A DNA stretch of 64,000 nucleotides from CADEDH01 sp050330635 (lineage in GTDB: Bacteria; Actinomycetota; Acidimicrobiia; Acidimicrobiales; SZUA-35): contig JBHJNQ010000001.1 of assembly GCA_050330635.1 (NCBI GenBank), positions 3,178 through 67,177 of the forward strand. The letters run 5' to 3'. The notes below the pieces were generated by a model. The model ran no database searches. It was not told the DNA's origin and saw nothing but the letters and a program-made list of their open reading frames with translations. Shown here one piece after another: positions 33,237-41,208 of this stretch. The position numbers and the translations under genes are program-made. Numbering within the stretch: the stretch's first letter is position 1; every line of letters starts with the position of its first letter.

Positions 33237-33687
33237 CGAGCCTCCTCGTCAGGTCGTCGTAGCCGGGGGGCGGGCCGAACGTGCCGGACAGGTCGGGTGG
33301 GCCCTGGTAGAGCCAGACCAACCGGCGCTCGGCGAAACGCCAACCGGCGCCGGTGCGGACATAGGTATCGTCGTAGTAGCCGTGGTAGAGGGTGGTGCGC
33401 CCAGTGGCCGTGCGGGCGACCTCCTGCATGTAGCGGCGGCCGGTGCCGCTGTCGCCATCGACGGTGGCCGTGCCGCTGCCGGCGCTCTGGAGAACCGCCT
33501 CGAACAGCCCCATGGCGGCGGCGAACGCCCCGGCCAGGGCGGCGCGGCCCACGACGGGGCCACGACCGATGTTCCAGATTCCATCGTCGGCCCACGTGTC
33601 GAGCCAGGCACCGCGGTCGTTCCGGCAGACGGCATCGGCGTAGGCGTGGGTCAGGTCGTCGATGGCAAACCGGTCGTTGTCCACCAT
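33229..33687 (-). CDS. SnoaL-like / nuclear transport factor 2 family protein
   Basis: 152 residues of the NTF2-like cone fold. RFAIDDLTHAYADAVCRNDRG, then TWADDGIWNIGRGPVVGRAAL and the later TTLYHGYYDDTYVRTGAGWRFAERR are the standard landmarks of the SnoaL_4-type group, found in small isomerases, dehydratases and hydroxylase beta subunits. It is the first gene of the deacetylase operon and overlaps the next by 8 nt. Related folds serve as beta subunits of Rieske oxygenases, and a Rieske alpha subunit lies about 4 kb downstream on the same strand, which makes a partnership conceivable but unproven. Confidence 0.82.
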   Translation of the reverse strand: MVDNDRFAIDDLTHAYADAVCRNDRGAWLDTWADDGIWNIGRGPVVGRAALAGAFAAAMGLFEAVLQSAGSGTATVDGDSGTGRRYMQEVARTATGRTTLYHGYYDDTYVRTGAGWRFAERRLVWLYQGPPDLSGTFGPPPGYDDLTRRLDG

Positions 33688-33866
33688 CTACGCACCCTTC
33701 CATGCGACCCCACCCGACGCCAGTCGAGCGAGGCTCGGCATCGGGCGACAGCCGAAGTGAACCCGATCGCCACATGGGTGATCCCCCGGCGGAGCGCGGC
33801 CGGGCCACGCCCGCCGCCACCCCCGTCGAACCCCGGTTCGTCGCCCGTTCGCCGGCATACTCCAGG

Positions 33867-34901
33867 ATGGCCAGCATCGACGACGCCCGACTCGCACTCT
33901 TCCTCGACTTCGAGAACCTGGCGCTCGGCACCCGCGACTCGCTGTCGACGGCGTTCCGGTTCGCTCCCCTGGCCGACGCCCTGGCCGACCGGGGGCGGGT
34001 CATCGCCCGACGGGCCTACGCCGACTGGTCCTACTTCGACGCCGAACGCCGTGACCTGGCCCGCCATCACGTCGAGCTGATCGAGATCCCCCAGCGCATG
34101 GGGGCCAGCAGGAAGAACGCGGCCGACATCAAGCTGACCGTCGACGCCCTGGAGATCGCCTACTCCCGGGACTGGATCGACACCTTCGTCCTCGGCACCG
34201 GCGACTCCGACTTCACCCCCCTCGTCCACAAGCTGCGGGAGCTCAACAAGCGGGTCGTGGGGATCGGGGTCCGAGACTCGACGTCGCGCATGCTGCCACC
34301 GGCGTGCGACGAGTTCCTGTTCTACGACGACCTGATCTCCACCCTCGACAACGACGCCGACACCGAGACCGGGAGCGACGACACCGACGTGCTCACCGAG
34401 GGCCCCGGCCCCGACCTAGCCGAGCTGGTGCTCGGGGCCCTCACCGGCCTGGAGCGATCGGGAGCGGGGCCCGTGCGGGCCTCGGAGCTCAAGCGGGCGG
34501 TGCTGCGACGCGATCCCACGTTCTCGGAGTCGGCCCACGGGTTCCGGGCCTGGGGTGAGCTGGTCCGGTCGCTGGCCGCCAGCGACACGATCCACCTTGA
34601 GGACGACCGCGACCACCCCGGCAATCCCGTCGTGGTCCTCACGGCCGACACCCAATCGCAGGCCGACGCCTTCCAGACCCTGGTCACCGCCGTCACCGAA
34701 CTCGCCGGCAGCGACGGCTGGGCCCCCATGTCGGGCCTCAAGAGCTGGATGGTCGACCGCCGCCCGGGTTTCACCGAAGCCTCCCTCGGCTATCGCAGCT
34801 TCCTCGAGTTCTGCCGGGCCGGCCAGGCCCATGGTCTCGTCGCCATCGAACGCTCGGGCCGCCAGTACCGGGTGGCGGTCGAAACCACCCGGACCAGCTG
34901 A
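33867..34901 (+). CDS. NYN-domain ribonuclease-like protein with two OST-HTH/LOTUS domains
   Basis: 344 residues. Residues 5-150 are a NYN (LabA/DUF88, PIN-like) domain: ALFLDFENLALG, then KNAADIKLTVDAL and the acidic GTGDSDFTPLV motif supply the aspartates of a metal-dependent nuclease site. Two LOTUS/OST-HTH modules follow (about 185-255: ASELKRAVLRRDPTFSESAHG; about 270-340: LKSWMVDRRPGFTEASLGYR), which bind RNA (often G-rich) in eukaryotic and bacterial proteins. An acidic linker separates NYN from LOTUS. CATACT lies 5 nt before the ATG. Likely an RNA-processing or RNA-turnover factor. Confidence 0.85.
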   Translation: MASIDDARLALFLDFENLALGTRDSLSTAFRFAPLADALADRGRVIARRAYADWSYFDAERRDLARHHVELIEIPQRMGASRKNAADIKLTVDALEIAYSRDWIDTFVLGTGDSDFTPLVHKLRELNKRVVGIGVRDSTSRMLPPACDEFLFYDDLISTLDNDADTETGSDDTDVLTEGPGPDLAELVLGALTGLERSGAGPVRASELKRAVLRRDPTFSESAHGFRAWGELVRSLAASDTIHLEDDRDHPGNPVVVLTADTQSQADAFQTLVTAVTELAGSDGWAPMSGLKSWMVDRRPGFTEASLGYRSFLEFCRAGQAHGLVAIERSGRQYRVAVETTRTS

Positions 34902-34931
34902 ACGAACGCCGCCACCTGGTTCGTCGCCCCG

Positions 34932-34994
34932 GCCTCAGCCGGCGGCGGCGATGGCCGGGCGTCGGCCGGAGCCTCAGCCGGCGGCGGCGATGGC
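34932..34994. repeat. 24-bp direct repeat at the 3' end of the hydrolase gene
   Basis: The 24 bp at 34932-34955 recur exactly at 34971-34994. The second copy holds the stop and last seven codons of the minus-strand hydrolase. The first copy duplicates that end, stop included, past the gene. Looks like a local duplication. Confidence 0.8.
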
Positions 34995-36125
34995 GGCCGA
35001 GACGAGACCCTCGCCCCGCTCGTCTCCCAGGAGACCCTCCTCCATGCGGTTCATCATGTAGGCCACGGTCATGCGCCGGTCGAGCACGTTCACGATCGAC
35101 GAGCCGCCCCAACCACCCCAGAAGCAGATCCTACGATCCTCCGGCAGGTGGGGGACCGTCTCGTTGGGCAGGGCGTAGCCGATGCCGAAACGCACCGGCA
35201 GGCCGAGCACGAGGTCGACGCCGTCGGCCTGGACGCGGAAGATCTGCTCGATGGTCTCGGGCCGGAGGAACTGTTGGCCGTCGGCCATGCCACCGTTGCT
35301 CACGATCGATTGGAGCTTGGCGATGGACCGTGCGTTGCCGTGGCCGTTGGCGGCCCCGATCTGGGCTTGGCGCCATTCGGGCGTCCACGCCGCCTCGGCA
35401 CCGGGCGCCGGACCGGTGAAGGTCTTCGCCACCACCGACTCGGCGTCCAAGGTGGCCAGGTCGAACGGCAGCGGGGGCGGGGGGATCACGTCGGCCACGC
35501 GCCCGAACTCCGACGGCGCCAGGCCGATGTGGAAGTCGGACCCGAGGGGGCCGGCCAGCTCGGCGGCCAGGAAGTCACCCAGCTTCTTGCCGGAGACGCG
35601 GCGGACCACCTCACCCACCAGGTGGCCCTGGTTGAGGGCGTGGTAGCCCGACGCCGTGCCCGGCTCCCACCACGGGGCCTGGGCGGCCAGCCGGGCGGTC
35701 GAGGTCTCCCAGTCGTAGATGTCGGCCACCTCGACCGGTTGGTCCCATCCCGACACCCCCGACGTGTGCGACAGGAGGTGGCGGACGAGCACCCCCTCCT
35801 TGCCGTTGGCGGCGAACTCCGGCCAGTACGTCGCCACCGGGGCGTCGAGGTCGAGCTCGCCCCGATCGACGAGCACGAGGGCGCACAACGCCGTGACGGT
35901 CTTGGTGCTCGACCAGACGTTGGTGATCGTGTCCCACTCCCAGGGGGTGGTGCGGGCCTCGTCGGCGTGACCGCCCCACAGGTCGACGACGAGCTCGCCC
36001 TCGAGCATCACCGCCACCGAGGCGCCGCAGTCGGCCCCCGAGGCCAGGTTGGCGCCCAGCAGGTCGGCCATGGCCGAGAAGCGGGGGTCGCACTCACCGT
36101 GCACGGTCGTCGCATCAGATTCCAT
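34974..36125 (-). CDS. Beta-lactamase-fold serine hydrolase (esterase/class C-like)
   Basis: 383 residues from the leaderless ATG at 36125. Active-site SxxK is in WSSTKTVTALCALVLVDRGE. The second motif is YHALNQGHLVGEV (Y-x-x-x-N type) and the third, WGGWGGSSI, replaces KTG. This is the pattern of EstB-like carboxylesterases and related hydrolases, more than of true beta-lactamases. No signal peptide, so cytoplasmic. TAGGGT sits 7 nt before the start. Substrate unknown. Confidence 0.87.
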   Translation of the reverse strand: MESDATTVHGECDPRFSAMADLLGANLASGADCGASVAVMLEGELVVDLWGGHADEARTTPWEWDTITNVWSSTKTVTALCALVLVDRGELDLDAPVATYWPEFAANGKEGVLVRHLLSHTSGVSGWDQPVEVADIYDWETSTARLAAQAPWWEPGTASGYHALNQGHLVGEVVRRVSGKKLGDFLAAELAGPLGSDFHIGLAPSEFGRVADVIPPPPLPFDLATLDAESVVAKTFTGPAPGAEAAWTPEWRQAQIGAANGHGNARSIAKLQSIVSNGGMADGQQFLRPETIEQIFRVQADGVDLVLGLPVRFGIGYALPNETVPHLPEDRRICFWGGWGGSSIVNVLDRRMTVAYMMNRMEEGLLGDERGEGLVSAAIAAAG

Positions 36126-36362
36126 CGATGCGACCCTAACACCGCCCCTCAAACCTCGTCCCGGTCCCGAACCACCGCCCTCGACGGCGTCGGTCTGGTA
36201 GCTCATCGCCGACACCGAGGCCGGTCAACGGATCGTCCGGGGCGGGCGGATCACCGGGGGCCGCTATCGGGAGAACAGTTCGTCGAAGAACGGGTTGCGG
36301 AACGGGCCGGTGGGCGGGGGACCCCGGGCCGGCCTCCGTGGAGGCTGCCGGTGGCCCGCCGC

Positions 36363-37958
36363 TCACAGGCACGTCGGCCACGAGGAGAGGGGACGGTCGG
36401 CGCCGCTCTGGAACGGCCGCTTTCCGTAGCGGTCGAGGAACTCCGCCAGCGCCCGGCGAGTGTCGGCCGGGTCGATGATCTCGTCGATCTTCATCACCCC
36501 CGCGCCGTCGTAGGGGTCGGTGGCGTCGCGCAGCGCATCGGCCCGACGCTGCAGTTCGGCGGCCCGCTCTCCCGCCGGTAGCGAGGCCAGCTCCGTGCCG
36601 TACAACACGTTGGCCCCGACGTCGGGATCCATGAACCCGATCTCGGCCCCCGGCCACGCCAGGATCGAATCGAAGCCCTGGTCGGGGCCGCCGAGGCTGA
36701 AGAACGCCAGCCCGAACGCCTTGCGAAGCACGATCGTGATCTTCGGCACCCCGCTCAGGCGGAGGCACTGTTGGGCCGCGATCGCCTTGTGGAGCAGGCG
36801 ATCGTGTTCGACCTGCTTACCCACCATGAACCCCGGCACGTCCTGGAGGGTGACGATCGGCAGCGAGAACGAGTCGCACAGCAACACGAGGCGGGTCATC
36901 TTCTGGATGGCGTCGGGGCCCAACACCCCGGCCTGGAACATGGGATTCGACGCCACGACCCCCACCGGATGGCCGGCGATGCGGGTCAGGGCGCACACCA
37001 CGCTCCGGCCCATCTGGGGTCGGATCTCGACGAAGTCGCCACCGTCGACGAGCCGGCCCAGCACCCGGCGCATGTCGTAGGCCCGGCGCCGATTGTCGGG
37101 CACCAGGTCATACAGGCCCGGGTCGGGCTCGATCACCTCGTCGAAGGGGAGCCGGGGTGGCGGCTCGTGGATGTTGGACGGGAGAAACGAGAGGAACCGG
37201 CGGATCAGCTCGTAGGCCTCGTCGTCGTGTTCGGCGATCTGGTCGATCTGGCCGGTCAACCGGGCGTGGACATCGACCCCGCCCAGCTCCTCGAACCCGA
37301 CCTCCTCCCCCGTCGCCACCTCGACCACCCGGGGCGACGTCACCGCCATCGACGTGCCCCTGACCTGCACGACGAAGTCGCTGTGGGCCGAGTAGAACGA
37401 CGAACCGCCGAAGCTCTGGCCGACGATGGCGGTGGCCATCGGCACCTGGCGCTGCCGGACGGGGAGGAGACCGCCGGGGGTGACCTCGACGAAGCCCTCG
37501 GTGCCGAGGGTGTCGGGGATGCGGGCCCCGCCCGTCTGACCGAAGTGCACGATCGGGTTCCCCGCCCGGAACGCCGCCTCGACGAGGCGATCGAGCTTGC
37601 GGCTGCCGACGATGCTGCTGCTCCCCCGCCGCACCGTCACGTCGTCGCCCCACACGGTGACCGGGCGCCCGTCGACGAGGCCATGGCCACCGATCTTGCC
37701 GTCGCCCGGCGTCGTGTCGCGGTCGGCGGGATTGGCCGAGCGGGAGAACGTGCCGACCTCGACGAACGACCCGTCGTCGAGGAAACGGCTCAGATGGTCG
37801 CGGATGGTGCGTTCGCCACGCTCGTGGATGCGGGCGACCCGGGCCACCCCACCGAGCTCGCGCCTGATCGTCTCGCGGCGACGGCGGAGGTCGGTGACCG
37901 CGGCCGGCAGCGCGTCAACCTCGGCTCCGCCCCCATCGTGTTGCTCGTCGTCGCTCAT
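36363..37958 (-). CDS. Acyl-CoA carboxylase beta (carboxyltransferase) subunit
   Basis: 531 residues with the two crotonase-fold halves of the carboxyl transferase family. N-terminal half: GKIGGHGLVDGRPV, then IVHFGQTGGARI; C-terminal half: GRSVVCALTRIAGHPVGVVA, LVLLCDSFSLPIVTLQDVPGFMVG and the GLAFFSLGGPDQGFDSILAWP segment. It moves carboxyl from biotin to an acyl-CoA (propionyl-, acetyl- or methylcrotonyl-CoA type). No biotin carboxylase/BCCP alpha chain is adjacent, so the partner is encoded elsewhere. TAGGTT lies 8 nt before the ATG. Confidence 0.88.
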   Translation of the reverse strand: MSDDEQHDGGGAEVDALPAAVTDLRRRRETIRRELGGVARVARIHERGERTIRDHLSRFLDDGSFVEVGTFSRSANPADRDTTPGDGKIGGHGLVDGRPVTVWGDDVTVRRGSSSIVGSRKLDRLVEAAFRAGNPIVHFGQTGGARIPDTLGTEGFVEVTPGGLLPVRQRQVPMATAIVGQSFGGSSFYSAHSDFVVQVRGTSMAVTSPRVVEVATGEEVGFEELGGVDVHARLTGQIDQIAEHDDEAYELIRRFLSFLPSNIHEPPPRLPFDEVIEPDPGLYDLVPDNRRRAYDMRRVLGRLVDGGDFVEIRPQMGRSVVCALTRIAGHPVGVVASNPMFQAGVLGPDAIQKMTRLVLLCDSFSLPIVTLQDVPGFMVGKQVEHDRLLHKAIAAQQCLRLSGVPKITIVLRKAFGLAFFSLGGPDQGFDSILAWPGAEIGFMDPDVGANVLYGTELASLPAGERAAELQRRADALRDATDPYDGAGVMKIDEIIDPADTRRALAEFLDRYGKRPFQSGADRPLSSWPTCL

Positions 37959-38118
37959 GGCACGGCAACCTAGTGGGGGACGGTGACGGTGAGGAATCAG
38001 CCGGCGAGTTCGGCTCCCACACCCGGCCCCGACCCCGGCGGCAACCCCGGCCTGACCCGGAGGCGGCCGGCGCCTAGCCTCGACCTGCGATCGAGGGCCC
38101 CACCGACAGGAGACACCG

Positions 38119-39210
38119 ATGCCGACAGACCGGATGGCACCGATGAACGAGCTCGCCTTCTACACGCTGGCCGGCGCTCCCGAGACGCCCCGGGAGCTCA
38201 TCGACGAGGTGTGCACGGCCGAGGAGCTCGGCATCGGGGCCGCCTTCATCAGCGAGCGGCTCAACATCAAGGAGGCGGCCACCATCTCCGGCGCCGTCGG
38301 GGCGGTGTCGGAGCGGATCCGGATCGCCACCGCCGTCACCAACCACAACACCCGCCACCCGATGGTCACCGCGGCCCACGCCATGACCATGCATCACCTC
38401 ACCGGCGGGCGGTACTCGCTCGGTCTCGGTCGCGGCATCGACCGGGCGTTTCGGGCCTACGGCCTGGACCCGATCACCACCGCCCAGATGGAGGACGTCG
38501 CCGGCCTCCTGCGGCGCCTCTGGCGAGGCGAGACCGTCATCGACCACGACGGGCCGGCCGGGCGGTACCCGGCCCTGGCCATTCGCGGCGCCGGCGAGCA
38601 GTTCATCCCGCTGACGCTCACGGCCTTCGGGCCGAACTCGTTGGCGCTCGGGGGCCGCTGCTTCGACGCCGTCGTCCTCCACACCTTCTTCACCGACGAG
38701 ACCACCGCCCGGGTCACGGCGGCGATCAGGACGGCGGCCGAGCGAGCCGGCCGCGACCCCGCCTCGGTCCGGGTGTGGTCGTGTTTCGCCACCATCGGAG
38801 ACCACCTGCCCGAACCGGTGCGACTGAAGAAGACGGTCGGCCGCATGGCCACCTACCTCCAGGCCTATGGCGACCTGATGGTCGACACGAACCGCTGGGA
38901 TCGGTCCGTCCTCGACCGGTTCCGGGCCGACCCGCTGGTGGCCCGATTCCCGGGCGCCATCGACGCCATCGCCACCACCGACCAGCTCGAGCACATCGCC
39001 ACCCTCATCCCCGAGGAGTGGCTGGCACCCGCCGCCACCGGCAGCGCCACGCAGTGCGTCGAGGCCATCCGGGGCCAGTTCGATCTGGGGTGCGACGGCG
39101 TCATCCTTCACGGCGCCAGCCCCGCCCAGCTCGCACCGATCGTCGAGGTCTACCGGGCCACCCGGCCGGCCGGCCGGTTCGACCACCTCGCCGCCAACCC
39201 TGCCGGTTGA
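38119..39210 (+). CDS. LLM-class F420-dependent oxidoreductase (TIGR03857-like)
   Basis: 363 residues of the luciferase-like TIM-barrel family. ELAFYTLAGAPETPRELIDEV, then GIGAAFISERLNIKEAA and GGRYSLGLGRGIDRAFRAYG match the actinobacterial F420-dependent subgroup. The conserved Asn-His pair (VTNHNTRHPMV) lies where flavin or F420 is bound. AGGAG is 7 nt before the ATG. Coenzyme F420 use is inferred from subgroup resemblance. Reaction unknown; related enzymes reduce or oxidise small alcohols and ketones. Confidence 0.82.
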   Translation: MPTDRMAPMNELAFYTLAGAPETPRELIDEVCTAEELGIGAAFISERLNIKEAATISGAVGAVSERIRIATAVTNHNTRHPMVTAAHAMTMHHLTGGRYSLGLGRGIDRAFRAYGLDPITTAQMEDVAGLLRRLWRGETVIDHDGPAGRYPALAIRGAGEQFIPLTLTAFGPNSLALGGRCFDAVVLHTFFTDETTARVTAAIRTAAERAGRDPASVRVWSCFATIGDHLPEPVRLKKTVGRMATYLQAYGDLMVDTNRWDRSVLDRFRADPLVARFPGAIDAIATTDQLEHIATLIPEEWLAPAATGSATQCVEAIRGQFDLGCDGVILHGASPAQLAPIVEVYRATRPAGRFDHLAANPAG

Positions 39211-39239
39211 GCACCGAGGAAACGATCGGCCCGGCGCCG

Positions 39240-39370
39240 ATCACCTCCCCGGTGGCGGTGTAGACCCGGTCGTCGGCCATGCTCGGGTCGCCATTGCGGT
39301 CGTCGCCATCGAGGTCGCTGTCGTAGTCAGCGCCATCGAGGTCGTCGCCACTGCGGTCGTAGACATCGAA
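39240..39370. repeat. Degenerate short repeats downstream of the LLM gene
   Basis: The 14-mer CGCCATCGAGGTCG occurs twice (about 39307 and 39333), embedded in imperfect GTCGTCGCCA-type repeats. No gene is seen here; may be remnant coding sequence or slippage. Confidence 0.4.
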
Positions 39371-39387
39371 ACCCGCCGCTCCCGATG

Positions 39388-40017
39388 TCAGGCGGCGAAG
39401 GCGTAGGCCGCTACCGGCCAGCCGAGCATCGTGTCGCGGTAGGTGCGCACCGCCTCGGCCTCACCACCGGCGCCCACGACCACCATGAGTGGCAGCAGGT
39501 GCTCCTCCCGGGGATGGCAGGCCCGGCCCCCGGGCGCCTCGGACCACCGGGCCAGTGCCGCCGGCCGGTCTGCCGGGTCGAGGGCCAGCGCCTTCTCCAG
39601 CCACCGGTCGAAGGCGGTGGCCTCCGACGCCGACACCCGGAAACTCAGGTCGTGGACGCTGAGCCCCGAGCCCAGGATCATCACGTTCTCGTCACGCAGC
39701 GGGGCCAACGCCCGTCCGAAGGCCACGTGCTCGGTCGGATCGAGCCCGGTCCGCAGCGACACCGCCACGATCGGGACATCGGCCTCGGGCCACGACACCG
39801 CCACCGGCACGAACACCCCGTGATCCCAGCCGTAGCCGGCGTCGAGAGCCACCTCGATCCCGGCCGACGCCCCCAGCTCGGCCACCCGGCGGGCCACGGC
39901 CGGCGACCCCGGAGCCGGATAGGTCAGCCGGTAGGTGTGGGGCGGGAACCCCCCGTAGTCGAAGATGAGGCCGGGCCGCTCCCCCGACGCCACCGTGACC
40001 GTGGGCGCCGCCCTACG
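39388..40017 (-). pseudogene. 5'-truncated LigB/DODA-type extradiol dioxygenase
   Basis: The frame codes for the C-terminal 210 residues of a LigB-superfamily (YgiD/DODA-like) dioxygenase: DYGGFPPHTYRLTYPAPGSP, then GYGWDHGVFVPVAVSWPEADVP, MILGSGLSVHDLSF and HPREEHLLPLMVVVGAG. The first roughly 50 residues, which carry the SHG and SAHW motifs and two of the three zinc histidines, are missing: the gene begins directly after the metallo-hydrolase stop with no start codon of its own except a GTG near 40000. Without these ligands the product should be inactive. Confidence 0.65.
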
Positions 40018-40025
40018 GGTTGAGG

Positions 40026-41123
40026 CTAGCCCTCGATGCGGTACCGGAGCTCGCCCTCGATCGACCGCACGGTGGCCCGACCGGTGAGACGGAGGTGCTC
40101 CAGGTGGGCGAACGTCTCGCTGTCGGCCATCGGACCCCACGACGTGGGTTTGAACAGGTGCATCGAATACTGGGGCACCGTGAGCTCGTGACCCGGGGTG
40201 TTGGCCGCCGCCTCGATGAGCGTGTTGAGCCGCTCGTGGTGGTGCTCGACGATCTCGGTCGTCCGTTTCGACAGGTTCCCGAACTCGAGGCCGTGGGCCG
40301 GGAGCACGGTGGTCACCTCGTCGAAGGTGTGCATACGGTCGAGAGAGGTGAAGAAGTCGGCCAGCGGGTTCCGCTGGGCGGTCAGCCCCGAGATGTGGGG
40401 CGTGATCGTGGGCAGCAGGTGGTCGCCCGACACGAACAGACCCTCGGTGGGGTCGAGCAGGCACAGGTGGTCGACCGTGTGGCCCGGCGTGTGGACCGCC
40501 ACCCATTCCCGGTCGCCGAGGAGCAGGACCTGACCGTCGATCACCCGCCGGGACGGCTTCGGCGGTTGCCACCGCTTGCTCATCAGCAGCGGCAGGATCC
40601 GCCACCGGAACCGCTCCCGCCACTGGTGGTCGGGGGCCGGTCCGCCCCACGGCACCGGCCGGTCCCACGGGGAGTGGCGTTCCCGGTTCATCAACCGCAT
40701 CAGGGCCTTCTCGATGCGGCCCATCTGCACGTCGTAGTCGTCGGAGGCCACCACCTCCCGCACGAGGTCGTCCTCCTCGTGGGGATCCCAGTAGGTCTTG
40801 AAGTTCTCGTGGGTGACGAGTTCGGCCCCGGTGGCGGCCCTGATCCGCTGGGCCGCCCCGTAATGGTCGGGATGGGAGTGGGTCACGACGACCGTGTGGA
40901 CCCGGCGCAGGGGTAGGGCGGCCTTGTCGAGCTTGTCGACGAGGATCTTCCACGAGCTGCTGCTGGGCATCCCGGGATCGATGAGGGCGACGCCCTGGCT
41001 GTCCTCGACGGCGTAGCAGTTGACGTGCCCCAGCCCGGGCATGTCGAGGGGAAGCTGGATGCGGTACACGCCCGAAGCCAGCTCGGTCACCTCGTCGATC
41101 GGTGGTCGGCGTTCCTCGCGCAT
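40026..41123 (-). CDS. MBL-fold metallo-hydrolase
   Basis: 365 residues. The metallo-beta-lactamase signature is VVTHSHPDHYGAAQRI (HxHxDH), with further metal ligands in VHTPGHTVDHLCL and in the late VLPAHGLEF histidine. The N-terminus IQLPLDMPGLGHVNCYAVED is typical of the group related to lactamase-B-domain thioesterases and glyoxalase II-like hydrolases. A C-terminal winged-helix-like portion (MADSETFAHLEHLRLTGRA) follows. The ATG at 41123 has GGGGAG 8 nt upstream. Substrate unknown. The remnant dioxygenase follows it immediately. Confidence 0.87.
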   Translation of the reverse strand: MREERRPPIDEVTELASGVYRIQLPLDMPGLGHVNCYAVEDSQGVALIDPGMPSSSSWKILVDKLDKAALPLRRVHTVVVTHSHPDHYGAAQRIRAATGAELVTHENFKTYWDPHEEDDLVREVVASDDYDVQMGRIEKALMRLMNRERHSPWDRPVPWGGPAPDHQWRERFRWRILPLLMSKRWQPPKPSRRVIDGQVLLLGDREWVAVHTPGHTVDHLCLLDPTEGLFVSGDHLLPTITPHISGLTAQRNPLADFFTSLDRMHTFDEVTTVLPAHGLEFGNLSKRTTEIVEHHHERLNTLIEAAANTPGHELTVPQYSMHLFKPTSWGPMADSETFAHLEHLRLTGRATVRSIEGELRYRIEG

Positions 41124-41208
41124 CGTGCTCACTCCCCAGACGGTAGGCGCCCGCCGGGGCCGGGAGCGAACCCATTGGGGCCCACCCGACGGCGGAGGGC
41201 CGACCGCG

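Noticed and set aside
39240..39370. Short repeats considered as a CRISPR array
   Set aside because: Repeats are imperfect, 10-14 nt long and without unique spacers of regular size; no cas genes nearby.
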